Assembly (NCBI RefSeq): GCF_022605165.1
Contig: NC_063074.1
Location: forward strand, 213,501-277,500
Reading direction: 5' to 3'
Source of the DNA: Purpureocillium takamizusanense
Taxonomy: Eukaryota; Ascomycota; Sordariomycetes; Hypocreales; Ophiocordycipitaceae
Length of the DNA stretch: 64,000 bases
A program made the position numbers and the translations under genes. Below, one piece after another: positions 33,377 through 45,457 of the stretch. The first letter of the stretch is position 1. The number at the start of each line of letters is the position of its first letter. The notes below the pieces were generated by a model. That model was not told the DNA's origin and made no database searches. It saw nothing but the letters and a program-made list of their open reading frames with translations.

Positions 33377-35380
33377 ATGGCCACACCATCCACGGCCCGC
33401 AATGCACAGAAACGGTCCAACTTCCTGCGCGACATCGTCGTTATCCGCCTTATCAATGCGTGGTGGATCGCCACCTTTTTCCAGCCGGATGAGTTCTTTC
33501 AGTCCCTCGAGCCCGCTTGGCGCCTCGCCTTTGGGCCCGAGAGCGGAGCGTGGATGACGTGGGTATGTTGTTATATGTTGTATTGACTGGTGCAGTAACA
33601 GTCAACATACGCGTGTCTAGACAGCATTGACTGGACTCTTCTGTTGACTCGCGTCCTCAACCGAGGCTGACCCTTTGTTCAGGAATGGCAGCATCAGTTG
33701 CGGTCGTCGCTGCACCCCGCGCTGTTCTCCGCCGCATATCTCGTGGCCGATGGGCTCTCCAGCCTGATCCCCGCCGGCAACGTCTTCCGTACCTTTGTCG
33801 TCATGGCTGCCCCCAAGACCCTGCAGGCTCTCATTGCAGCCCTCGGAGACTGGTACGCCTGGCGCCTCGCCGTCAAGATATACGGCCCCGGCTCACTCGC
33901 GTCCTTCTTTGCCGTATGCGCGCCCTCCTTTGACCTTGTGGCCTTGACTAACTCGCGTGTCTAGCTGTTCCTCCAAGTGTTTAGCCCTTGGCAGTGGTAT
34001 GTATCCACACGCACATTTTCAAACTCTCTGGAGACGACTCTCACCATCACGGCGCTCTACTACTGGCCGTGGGAACTGCTCGGGTCAGCCAAACCGGCCA
34101 AGGAGAATCCAAAGGCACCCCAGGCTCTTCACAGCCTCTGGCGATTGCGCGCCTCCCTGAGTCTGGCCGCCCTCGCTGTGGTCCTGCGCCCGACGAATGT
34201 GTTGATTTGGGCCACCATCGCCGGCATAGCTCTCACGAGGGTTACGCTGAAGGGCTCCTCGCCGCTGTCTTGGGCGGCAACATTTACTTTTGTGAGAGAA
34301 GCCGTCCTCTGCGGGTCGCTAGTTCTTGGGACGTCATTCGTGTCCGACCGACTGTACTTTGGCTTCTGGACGTTTCCGCCTTACAACTGGCTCAACTTCA
34401 ACATCTCCAAGTCGCTCGCCGTCTTCTACGGCCGCAACCCCTGGCATTACTATCTCCTCCAGGGCATCCCGCTCCTCTGCACCACAAGCCTCCCTTTCGC
34501 CATTGCGGGACTCTACAGCCCACCACCCACTGCGTCGCCTGACCAGGCAAACACGCTGCGAACACTCTCATGCACTATATTTGCCACTGTTGGTGCACTA
34601 TCGCTTATATCGCACAAGGAGGTCCGCTTCATCTACCCGCTCTTTCCGGTGCTGAACATCCTAGCTGCGCCTTTTGCAGCGTCCTTCTTCACCTCAGAGC
34701 CTCCATCCCCAGCCGTTGCCTCCAAACCAAAGCCGGGCGTCGCCTCACGCCCCAGCCTCCGCCACAGGCCGTACCTCTTCGCCGCACTCAGCATCAATCT
34801 CGTACTCGCCGGCTTCCTCACCTTTCTGCACCAACCGGCGCCCCTCACCGTCCTATCCCATCTCCGCAAGGAGTACGAGCGCATCCACCCCTCCTCCGTG
34901 CGTCTCGCACACGCGACGCACCGCCCGCCGCAGCCCAGGGACGAGCTCTTCGCCATGTTCCTCATGCCCTGCCACTCCACGCCATGGCGATCCCACCTCG
35001 TCTACCCGGGCCTAGACGCGTACGCGCTCACCTGCGAGCCCCCGCTCCACACCCAGCCGAACACCCCCGAGCGGGACAACTACCGCGACGAGGCCGACCG
35101 CTTCTACGACGACCCTGTAGGCTTCCTCGCCGGCGAGCTCTTCGCCCCGGGCCGCGGCATGGCCCTCCCGCGCTATATTATCGGCTTCGAGGGGATCGAG
35201 CCGTGGCTGCGCGAGTTCCTCGAGACCCCGCGCGGCAGGGAGCTGGGTCTCGCCCTCAGGCCGGTCTGGAGCGGGTTCAACGGGTTCGTCAACGAAGACT
35301 GGCGCCGGTCTGGCAGGATGCTCGTGTGGGACACGGGCATCTATGACGACGCGCCTGGAGCCGCCCAGACCAAAACGTGA
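33377..35380 (+). CDS. GPI10: GPI mannosyltransferase 3 (Gpi10/PIG-B)
   Basis: Three exons, 33377-33562, 33683-33913 and 33965-35380, encode 610 residues. The introns have GTATGT and GTATGC donors and CAG and TAG acceptors. The protein is a multi-span ER membrane enzyme of glycosyltransferase family 22 that adds the third mannose to the GPI anchor precursor, using dolichol-phosphate mannose. Diagnostic motifs are FFQPDEFFQSLEPAW at about 34-48, with the catalytic acidic pair in the first lumenal loop, TFSNSLETTL, LRPTNVLIW, and HKEVRFIYPLFP at 356-367, the family's HKEXRF motif. Several hydrophobic helices are apparent between 165 and 450. Family membership is firm. The third-mannose rather than the fourth-mannose (Smp3) assignment is by overall resemblance. 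Confidence 0.92.
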
Positions 35381-36392
35381 ATTCCGACAAAATTCTCGGA
35401 TACATAGCATGTAATCAATAGACTTGTAATTCTCCTTGCTTCTCTGCTCATGCATGCATGTCACATGCGCGTCTGGACGCAGGCCCCCGTTGTAGGCCTC
35501 AAGAAATCTGCTGCTCCCATCGTAGACGTCAACAAAGGATCAGGGCACGTCTCGACTCCTCGACCCATCCTAAAATGTCAACGCGTCATGCCAGCGCCCA
35601 GCGTTCAAACGAACATGCAAAGCGCCACCGCAGTCGGGGGAAGAAAAGTGTTTCCATAGAGTAATCTCTTTAGTATCCCGTACATTACACAAAGATATCC
35701 ATTTCTGACCCGCCCGTCCAACTCTCTTCGCTCGCCAAACAGTCGTCCCAGCTCCGTTGACCACCCACCACCACTCGTCTGAGCTCTTTCCTCTCTCTCT
35801 CTCTCGCACTCTTAGCCACACAGATGTGCCCCCCTCTCTCTCCGTTTCCCATTCCCGTAGTCTTAAAAGGGGGGCGGGCGGTGCGAGGCTGTGAGAGCGC
35901 GCGTGTATGATATCAAAAGTAAGAAAGGGTGAAGAAGAAGAAGTAGAAGAAGAGAAACAAAAGAAGAGGAAGAAGAAGAGGCCGCGCGCGCAGGTGTTGT
36001 GTATATGTGTACTGCAGTGTAGTGTTCATGAACAAATAAGGGGCTATTAAAAAGCAACAAAGGCACGGATGGGGACGACTTGGGGGGTAGTCCCGAGTTC
36101 CCAAATACCACAAGAGGGCGGCCACGCGTCGATCGAGACTCGATCCGCGAGCTCATAGAAACCAATCCATGGGGCTGTCTGGCGTGCACTATCGACAAAA
36201 AAAAGCATCAGACCAGGCAGCCCCTTTCTGCACTAAACGCCAAACAGGTGTGTTGTCTTCAAACGGGAATAAACGCCCAAGCCACTGCCATGGACTGCGG
36301 GTGCCAGGTAAAACATGCCGAAACAAACGTCGAATACACGCTCAGCGAGGGGTCGCATGGACTGTCCTGACCGATGGGTTGCTGGCCGAACA
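35381..36392. other. Convergent spacer GPI10 / RhoGAP gene
   Basis: About 1 kb between two 3' ends. It holds a (CT)n patch near 35790 and an A/G-rich stretch at about 35920-35980. I see no gene in it. Confidence 0.55.
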
Positions 36393-39300
36393 TTAGTTTT
36401 GGTGAACGGGAGCTTCTTGGGCCTCTGCTTTCGTCTCAACGACGGCAGCTTCCTCATGTTGAGACTCGGGCACCGGCTCCAATGGCCCTTCAGGTGACGC
36501 AACAGACTTGGATTCGGTCGTTGGTTCCGGGATGGAAGTCGTGCTCGGGGCCTCCGCCGGCGCCTCCGCCGTGTGTGCGCTAGCTGTCACCGGAGTAGCA
36601 TCGAGTGCGGCTTGGGGGACTTCTTTGGGCGTCTCTTTCGAAGGTTCCTCTGCAGTTGTGACCGTTGGTTTGGGAGCCGCCAACTCCTCGACACTCTTCT
36701 CGGGCTGCTTTTCGTCGTCGCGCTTTTCACGCTTCATATCCAGGCTCTTGCCGCGCGACATCAAAACTGCCCCGATCCCCTGGCGGTCAGGGGCCGCCGG
36801 CGGCGACTTATTTCGTCGCTGCTCGGCATTCTCCTTGGCCTCGCGATACTTGTTTCGTATCCACCCTATAGGGCCTTTCGACTCTTCTTTGGTGCTGTTA
36901 CTGTCTCTGGCGTCCTGTCCCCCGTGCCCCTCAATACTGGCCAGAGTTGTGGGTTCTGAGCCCTCGTTGGTGAAGCTCTTCCGCGGCTTGCTTGCTCCAC
37001 TGCCAATGGACGTGGTGCTCACTTCCGCATGGTCGTTGGAGCCAATATTCGCCTGCGGCGGTGTGGCCATTGAACTTGTCGAACCACCATTGTCGTCTTT
37101 CTTCGTCCTTGACAGTCGCCACCGCTTCTTCTTCTCCTTGTCCGCGCTATCTGACGGTGCTGCAATCTGCTCATCGAGCCCTTGGTCCAAGTCGGAGCCC
37201 TCGTTGAATGACGAGGAGTGAATAGAAGTTGGGGGCGACTTCCTCCCGCGGGGGAGATTGTCATCGGGATGCAAACTACTGCTTGATGCGAGGTTCGAAG
37301 GGCGAGGCGTGCCTTCGGATGACATGTCGCTAGGCTGTTGCGGGAGAGCAGGGTGAGACTGAGACTGACCTTGCTCGGATATCTGCTGGGCTGGCGCTTG
37401 CGAGATAGGCGTCGGGAAAGGGAGGGGTGAGGGTGAAGCCAGCGATTGGGAGGCAGGGTGCAATATCGGATTGGAGGTCGGCGGCGGCGAGACCTCAGAG
37501 AGATGCTGCAATGAGTCCACAGGGTTGGGAACCTCCTGGCCCGGCGACGCCGCGTTAGAATGGGTCAAGGAAGCCGCCGAGCTCTGGGCGCTCAGATTGA
37601 GGGCGCCCGGTATGCGCTTCTTCTTCAGCTTGTTTGGCTGCCTCTTCTCAGTCGCATCCGCCGGCGACGATCTTTGGAACAGGCTCGGCAGGTTCCTCTC
37701 CCTGGGCGGTGGCGTTGCGGCCTCGTTGGGCACCTCAAGCAATCGCTCCTGACTGAAGCCCGCAGCCGTGCTTCGCTCCACGGACGGATTCGCAGCCCCC
37801 ATGGTCGCGGGCGCGGGACTCGAGCTGTACGCCTGCTCATTCTCGACGATGGTCGCGCGTACGGGAGTCATGGGCTCCACGCGGGCAGGAGATTGATGGC
37901 CGGCGTTGTCGCCGCCTCTCTTGAACTTGCCGCCAGCCAGTGCCGGGGACCGTTTCGACGGTACGGTGTTGCTCCTACCCAATCCGCCCGTGGGTGTGGT
38001 CGCGACCAGGGCTGGGCTATTAGGCGTCGTGTTTTCCTCCTGCCGAGAGTGCCGCGACGATACTGACCGGTTCCTTCGGACCTTACCATCTCGGCGCACG
38101 CTCGTTGCGCCCGCGCTGGCATTGGACGCGGATCTATCGAGGCCGCCCGAGGTTTTGTTGGGATTGGGTGTCAAGGGCCCTGTCGGTGTTCCCGACTCGA
38201 CCTCCTTCTTGGTCTCCTCGTCGGCAGCTGTGCCTTGCATGCCAATGAGGAAGTGGTCCTGATTCTCAATCAGGAAGATGAGCACACATTGGTTCAGCCT
38301 GTACTCCTCGGGGGCCATGGCATGTGCCGGATGCGACAGCATGCCGGGTTGGAAAATGGCAGCGAGGTTTTGCGAGTTCATCCGGTTCTCGTCCGACTTG
38401 GCGGCGAAGACGGCTAGGAGGTCGAGAATGTAGAGAAGCAGCTGTTTGTTCAGCGGGGGCAACTCGGTAATGAGCTGCTGGTACTTTTGAATGGCCGCAT
38501 TCTCGTCGAAGTTGTCCACAAATTGTGGCCCTTCGAGATCGCCAACAGCCTGCTTGGTCGCTCCGCGAAGAGGTTCGCGGAACTTCTCGTAGAGGTCCAA
38601 GGGCACCACGGGCTCTGGAAGATCATTGAGGTACCGACGGAGCACGTTGGCGGCGTCGTGAACGGTGTAGCCATCCCAGACGAGGCCTTTGCCGTATCGA
38701 TCCGGGGAGTCAAATATGGACTTAAGCTCCTTGATGCGCTTCTCGGAGCCACTCAGGCGAAAGATGCCTTCGACACCAGTGGCTGCCATTGCGGTCAGGA
38801 CTCTGACACCGTGCTTGGGAACCTAGAGGAGGGCTGGGACATACCTTTCTCCTTCAAGAAGACACCGCACTTGGCTACAACAATCGGAACATATCCGTAA
38901 ATGTAGCTCTGGCCGTTCTCGTCGATGAGCGAGATGGCAACATTGGCGTACGTTATACTTTGTCGCAGAGGCACCCCAAAGATGCCCGGAGCTTTTGATT
39001 CTAACAGGTGGTCAGCCTCCAGGCACGGGCGGGGGGGGACAAAAATGATGAAATGGCAATGCCATTAGCTGAAGGCTTGCAAGCCGATGCCATAAAGCCG
39101 CTGGTGCATCCCCAGCGAAGACACTGGTCGTCGTGTCGCGACGTCGTGCTGCAACGGTGGAACGCGGCTCAAGCACAAGGACGAGGGGGTTGCGTCGGCG
39201 GCTGCCGAAAGAGGTGCCTCGTTTCCATAGCCACCAGCAAGATCCCAGCACGGGCGCTTGACACGGGCGAGCGCGGGGGAGCCCAGCCGGCCCATGCACG

Positions 39301-39481
39301 GCGCGGCAATACAAATGAGCCGGGGGACTGTACCTGTAGCTTCCTGGTGTTTGGAAGGTAGCTTGAAGCCCTTCCACCATGACTTGAGGTCGCGCTTGTT
39401 CGGCGGCGATGCGGGCGTCGCACCGGGCGGCGGTTGGCTCGACTGGCCAGCCTGGTTGGCCGTGGGGACGGCAGACGCCAT
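36393..39481 (-). CDS. SAC7: Rho GTPase-activating protein, Sac7 type
   Basis: Three exons, 39481-39334, 39000-38845 and 38782-36393, encode 897 residues. Intron 1 is 333 nt, intron 2 is 62 nt. The RhoGAP domain spans about residues 50-250. It includes IFGVPLRQSITYANVAISL and YGYVPIVVAKCGVFLKEK, and the arginine finger is Arg110 in EGIFRLSGS, restored by joining exons 2 and 3. NRMNSQNLAAIFQPG is a further RhoGAP hallmark. The remaining 650 residues are disordered and rich in Ser, Pro and charged residues, ending in a Glu/Ala/Thr-rich tail. The N-terminal PNKRDLKSWWKGFK is shared by fungal Sac7/Bag7 proteins, which down-regulate Rho1 in cell-wall integrity and actin signalling. Domain identity is firm, orthology to Sac7 likely. 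Confidence 0.9.
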
Positions 39482-41258
39482 GTTGTCCGTCCGTCGTCCG
39501 GTCTCGAGCGAGGATGGGGACGCAGTACGGGACACACGACCGCCAGTAGATGGTTGATAACCCGGCTCAGGGTGCCTGCCACGGACCGACTCGACGCCAG
39601 GTGGGCGCGGCGACGAAGCTGGACGCTGAGGCAATTCCGGGTTGTGGCTGTTGAGTGCGATGACGGCCGGACAATCAATCCGTCATGGGCGTGCTGTCGC
39701 TAACGGACGGGGGTTTCGCGAGGACAAAACGCAAAAGGCAGCGAGTCGCGAGGGGCGGATGCAATGAAGCTGGGCTGTGTCGTGCGCGAGGAGCGGTCGC
39801 CGAGACGTCGTTGGTGCCAGGCCCAGCGAGCGATCGTGAATTGCGTCGACTATCCAAGCCGCGTCGAGTGGCAGTCGGAGCAGGGAAGCTAGCGTCTATG
39901 GTCGAGGAGGCGGCCGGGAGTCTGTTCTGCGGACGAGCGGCATGGAGAGGATGCGATTGCCTCGAGGAGCGCGATGTCGGCGACGGACGAAAAGGAGTGG
40001 TGCGAGGCGCGGGTTGCGGAGCGTCGTGCGCGGGCGCCTCTGTGAGAGGGAAGTGGCCGGTGATGAAAGCAGCAGGCGGCGAGATGAGGTGCGAAGGTTG
40101 AGGTGCTGTGCGAGGCCGCGCAGCAAGGTTTGGGCTGGGCGGGCGGTTAGGTGAGAGACGGCAGCGGATCGGCCTCCTGTGGCTGAGATGACCTGCCCCA
40201 AGGTCCAGTGCCCTGCTGTGCTCCCAGCCCGCCCGTACAAAGTTCCGCTGGCGGGCAACCTAGTACTAAGCCTCCCCGTAGGTTGGGCACCTGGAGCTTG
40301 ACGTGCTGGAGGTGGTAGGTTAGTGCAGTAGGTACGACCTGAAGCAAGCGCGGCGCCAGAACGGGGTGTGACGGAAGCGCGGGCAGGCGCTGTCGGGTCC
40401 GGCTGGCTAGGTGAGGTGAAGTGGGCGGGCGCTCCACTGGGCCACCTACCTTAGCGCTGAAGCATGGAGTGGAGCGTGGGAGCCCGCCTACCTTACAGCC
40501 TGCCTACAGAGCACATAACCTCCACCACGGTCCCGTTTCTTGGTCCAGTCCATGGTGGGAGGCTTGGGCGGCATGGCCTGGCCCGGCCTCCTGGCCGGGT
40601 CTGGTTCACCTCAGGTTGGCCTGGCGGTCACTAGGTACTAATGGTCTGGTGGGGGAGCAAGCGTCGTCCCCTCCCTGGGCAGGGAAAGGTAGGTACACCC
40701 ACTGTAAGTACCAGACCTACCACCGTTTGGACCGTCAAAATGGACCACCCAGCTTGCCAACTACTCAGCCCGGTGCTTCAGGTGCGTGTGCGTGTGTGCG
40801 TGTGCGTGGGTGCGTGGGTGCGTGCGGCTCTCGTCTTCTGGGCAGGCAGTACAGTACAGTACTTCAATATTACCGCGCAGCAGTGGCCACTCCGTTGCTT
40901 GCCATGGCAGTCGCCATATGTCATGATTATGCCTGATGCGCATCTCAGGCGCTGTTGGTGGCGGCCTGTGGCGACAGCAACAGCAAAGCCAGCGGCATGG
41001 AACCTGTGCGACACAGAACTTTGCTGATGAGGCTGCTTTTACTGCAGGTATTACTACCTACTTCGTGCATCCCGTCAACTCTAGTCAGCCTGGGTTTTCT
41101 CAGGCCAGGCAAGGCCACAGCCTAGTGGGGAGGGGCCGCATTTAGACGCAGAGACTCGACGCACCCCATGGCGACGGATAGTCAACCTAGGAGCCGTTCC
41201 TGTGTGCGGCATAGACGGTGGCAGTGACGCGGGATTCTCCAGAGACGGGACGCGGTAC

Positions 41259-41279
41259 CAGCAGCAGCAGCAGCAGCAG
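41259..41279. repeat. (CAG)7 microsatellite
   Basis: Seven CAG units in the gene-poor stretch between the RhoGAP gene and TIM9. Confidence 0.9.
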
Positions 41280-41820
41280 GCAGTCGCAGGACAAATCCCT
41301 CGCGTGGAGCTGAACGAGGCTTGGGCCTCTTGAGCCCTGGCTTGTCTCGCTGCTTCATTCAAGCTCTCCCTCGCCTCTCCCCGGCTTGTTCTGTTCTCCC
41401 TTTGCGAGACTCGTCCTGTGTCGTCCAGACGACGCCGCGCCGGTGTTTTCCATTCTTGATTCTTCCCCTGTCCCCTTCTCTTCCCCGTGGGCGCGCCCCG
41501 GCAGTGTCCTGGGTCTGGCCCGGTCTGGGGGCGGGCGCAGGGAAACACATTGACAGGGCCCGGGCGAATGACGTTGAAACCAGGCTGCGACGATGTAATT
41601 TTGGGGAGGGCAGGCCAGGATCGGCGCAGCGCAGGCCGTCGAGCTTGGTTTGAGGGCTGTCTGTCTTGCCCGGGGGAGGGATTCGCGCGCTGGTGCTACC
41701 TGGGGTACATGAAAGCCCATTGGATCGACTGGGCGAGGGAGGGCTCGCAGGGTGGACGGATCGATGGATGGCTGGATTGATGATGGCCCGCCAGCTGCGC
41801 AGTCTTGCAGTGCAACGTGC

Positions 41821-41847
41821 AGCCCAGCCCAGCCCAGCCCAGCCCAG
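41821..41847. repeat. (AGCCC)5 microsatellite
   Basis: Five pentanucleotide AGCCC units followed by a G run. No association with a gene is seen. Confidence 0.9.
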
Positions 41848-44221
41848 GGGGGCCCGGGTAACCGGTTTGGTGCCTGCCGTGCCCGGAACGAGATCGAAGC
41901 TATCTGAGCTACTGCATTCACGTGTATCATGTGCCTGCCACTCCAGGTACCCCTCGGTAAGCCAGGGCAGGCACACCGTAGGGACCTTGAGCACCGTCGC
42001 CGTCTGCCTCGAACGGGGGCTGCTCGAGCCTGGACTGGAACCTCGCCCGACTTTCTCGGGTATCGTCGCCCGTCCACAGGGCCTCCCTGTTCGCGTCCCG
42101 TCGTCGCCCGGCACTATGGGGTGAGTGGCCAATGACGGGCTGCTCAATCAGAGACAGGCGGCAAACAAGCCACTTTTTCCCTTCTTTGTTTACGAGGTGT
42201 ATCCCAGGCGAGAACCGAAACGGCACATGGTGCCAAGGTACCGTTGTAAGTCCAGAGCACTGTGTCCCAGATCAATCGCCCCGAACCTGACCACGGTCTG
42301 ATGAGCGGACACCACCTCATGCTCCAAGCTAGGGTACGGGGCGGAATAAGCCACCAACAGACGCTACGGGTATGCAGAGCACGCCAAAGGGCGCCGGGCC
42401 CACGGGTTCGGTGGGCGCTGGCGCCGATGCGTGGTGATGTCCGGATGCAGCACATGTCGTACCCATCGTGTATCGTGTGCGAGCCTGCTGTTGTCATGAC
42501 TTTGACACTCTCGAGAGGATATGCTCGGCACTAGGGACGCTCAGTACCTGGCTTGAAGACGACGGCGCGGCACGGAACAGGCTGAACGCCACAGCTTTGT
42601 CGATGGAAACGGCGCCCGCAACCGCATCCATAACGGGACCGAGCACGCCCTTCGTGTTGGGACCCAACTGCGAACTTGGTACCACGAGTCCCGGCCAGTG
42701 GCATGATCCCAGCGAACCTGCTGTCGACAGCACCAACCTACCTTATTAGTACCCAGTAGGCTCCGGGTCATATGCGGCCCGCTCGCCCTCATAATAAAAC
42801 TTCCCGACACCTGGCCAGTCGTGGCAAGCGTATACCTGGCAGTCTCCATCTTACCGTCCCAGGCCGCCAGGTACCAAATCGTGCCCGTCTCGCCATGAGC
42901 AGAGCGTGGGCGGTGTTTCGTCAGCCTACAGGCACCAACGCCAGCCATGCGGATTCTCGTATCGGCGCATCTGTCTGCCATGTTGTCGAAAGCCATGTCT
43001 CCCGCCCTGCATGTTCGACTTGCTGGTCCTGCTCTGCTGATGGCTGACCTGGCGCAATGTGCGAACAACAGATTCCATATCTCCCGGACAATGCCGATTG
43101 TCTATCCGGCCCCCGCATACCTTTTGCCATGCCGCGTCCCCCAGCGCTGCCACGCACGCGAACCGTAGATGACCGTCGTACCATGCGACGTCGGTCATGG
43201 CAAGCGGGCATTGGCCACACTCATCCCTCTCTGCGCCCATTTATGCCCCGGCGCGAGCCGACTCTGCGGATCACAACCACCAGGTGAATGGAATAGGCAC
43301 CACGCAGTTGGTAGGTACACATACCTCAAAGGCTCCACGACGCAGTCCCGGCCACGCGCGCAAAGTACACGTCGATCTTCAGGGCATCTCGCCCCTCCCC
43401 CTCTGGATCGGCATGGAGAGGCGGGCCCCGAGGGGGGCGGGGGGGCGGAAACAAAGGACAAGGGAAAGACAAAAAAAAACGTGAGCTAAGGGCCTCTGAC
43501 GTGTTTGGGCGGCGAATCTTGCTGCATCTCCAAACCCTGCAAGATCCATTTTTGGAAGCCGCGAAGATCATGGCGTCCGCTCCCGTCGCCGGCTGGGCCA
43601 AACGTGGTGGGCAAGGAGCATGCACCCGCGCGATGCCACGCACGAGCGCAGAGCTTCCACGAGCTTTTCAGCTGGCGAGTGAGGGGTAAAAGTCATGCAG
43701 AGACGGTCTTGATACGAGCAGTCGCCTCCATCCATGACAGAGATACGAGGTGTTGGTGGCTAGCGCCAGGTCAACTTGGAGCCCAGGCGTGGACGAACAG
43801 ACCCCTCCTCGCGGCTGTGGCTGAGTTGCTTGGCTGGTGAGAGCTACAGGTGGCATGGCGCTGGCGGCACTCATGGAGTCTGTCTGGTCGTAACTTGTCG
43901 CCTGCGAACGGCGGGCCAGGCTGCTTGGCTAGCACCTCCTCCCCTTGCTCCCCCAAGTCCCCCTCCTTACAGCACGGATAGTAATAAGCGGCCCTCGCTG
44001 GATTGCTGAGTCATTCGGCATACGCGAAAACGATAATGCGCCGCTTTTGCCGATAAGCAGCCCCCGGTCGCGCTTATCGCGACAAGCGCCGTTCCGTAGC
44101 GAAATTTCAAGCCCAGAGCAGCTGGCTGAGCCGACGACACCTTCGTCCCATCCGCCAAGCTATCCTCGCTCGCTCCCCAAACGACGCTTTTGCTCTTCAC
44201 CCACCCCCAGCCACAGCCACC

Positions 44222-44735
44222 ATGGACATGTACGCTCGACTCTTGTCCTCCCCAGTGACAAAGGGCGCAATCGGTTGCTAACAACGAATGGCAGGTTAAC
44301 AGCCTCGGAGCAGCGCACGCTGGAGCAGCGCATGCAGAAGCGCCAGGTCAAGGAGTTCATGGGCGTACGTCTTTCTCTATCTCGCAGCACATACCTTCCC
44401 CCCTTTTCCTCCTCCTCCTCTCTTACAATGGCGTTCCGGGCTCGAACGCGCGTGCAGCGGCGGAGGGGACCCCAGGGGAGAGGGGAAGGTCTTACTTCTC
44501 GCAGCAGCAGTGGCGGTGGCGGCAGCAGCAGCTAACTCAACGGCTACAGGCTTTCGGCGGTCTCGTCGAGCACTGCTTCAACTCGTGCGTCGACGACTTC
44601 ACGTCCAAGGCGCTGTCCTCGCGCGAGAACGGCTGCATCAACCGCTGCGTCCTCAAGTGGATGGCCACGCAGCAGCGCGTCAGCGAGCGCTTCCAGGAGC
44701 ACAACGCCCAAATCACCCAGCAGATGCAGAAATAA
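44222..44735 (+). CDS. TIM9: Mitochondrial import inner membrane translocase subunit Tim9
   Basis: Three exons, 44222-44229, 44295-44364 and 44550-44735, encode 87 residues, the same length as yeast Tim9. The first exon contributes only 8 coding bases. A GTACGC donor and CTAAC...GGCAG acceptor join it so that ATG-GAC-AT plus G-TTA gives MDMLTASEQ. Tim9 pairs with Tim10 as a chaperone of the intermembrane space that carries hydrophobic carrier precursors to TIM22. The twin CX3C motifs are CFNSC at 35-39 and CINRC at 55-59, separated by 15 residues, and they form the disulfides needed for folding via Mia40. The helix MQKRQVKEFM precedes them. NUP192 converges from the right. Confidence 0.95.
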
Positions 44736-45457
44736 TAACGGCAAGGAAGGGGAGGGGCGGGGGGTGTTGGCGGGGACGGAAGCGCCCGCATGCGCGCGCG
44801 CTGGCTGAAGATCATCTTGGGTACACCACTCCCCAGGGGGGAAGGGAGGGCAAGCAAATATGGCCCGCGACGGTGGCCGCAGCGGCGGCTGGGGACGGGG
44901 ACGGGGCGGAGCGGGTGGTTACACGGGGGACAATAACCAACCCCCGGATGAGGGTTGTGTGACTGGCACCGTCGGTCTAGGTGCTGCATCCAGGTGCTCG
45001 GCGCGTGAGTCGACCGCGTGCGCCTGGTCCATGTACGATATACGCTTGTTGCACAGGGACATCGGGGACAGTGTTGTCGGATGGCCCGTATGCAAAGGCT
45101 CCGGCTGCTTTGCCTCGTGCTGCAGCCTGCGCTTGTATTTCTATCATCGCCACGAATTCGAAAGAGAAGGGCCGGCGGGCATAAATGAATACCGCACCAC
45201 ATGGTCCTCACAGCTGTGCACGTTGTCAAGTAGATGCCTTCAACTGATTGTGTTCAGCGGCATATCCGCATCCTAAGTAAGTAGCACGCGTCCCACCGCA
45301 CGAACCATCAGCGCAAAGTACCGATGAATCCCGTATGCGTCTCTGCACGGTCGTGCTATGCATCCCTCTGCTCCCCAACGCCAATTTCCGTTTGAGTCCC
45401 TCTATCCAGCGGTTCCGATGAGCTTCTCTACATCTCCAAAAACGAAACGCTGGGCGC
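44736..45457. other. Convergent spacer TIM9 / NUP192
   Basis: This 722-bp stretch lies between two 3' ends. I see no gene in it. Confidence 0.55.

Larger units (their letters stand above)
39482..44221. other. 4.7-kb stretch without a recognisable gene
   Basis: The part next to 39482 is the promoter and leader of the RhoGAP gene. The part next to 44221 is the promoter of TIM9. Between them open frames on both strands are short, and none has conserved motifs or a convincing splice structure. Short repeats are listed separately. Confidence 0.55.

Noticed and set aside
36080..36370. 96-codon plus-strand open frame between GPI10 and the RhoGAP gene
   Set aside because: It lies in a convergent 3' spacer, overlaps minus-strand open frames and shows no domain.
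41355..42147. Overlapping 240-262-codon minus-strand open frames
   Set aside because: Two frames are open at once over the same GC-rich stretch, both Pro/Arg/Ser-rich, with no splice signals or motifs.
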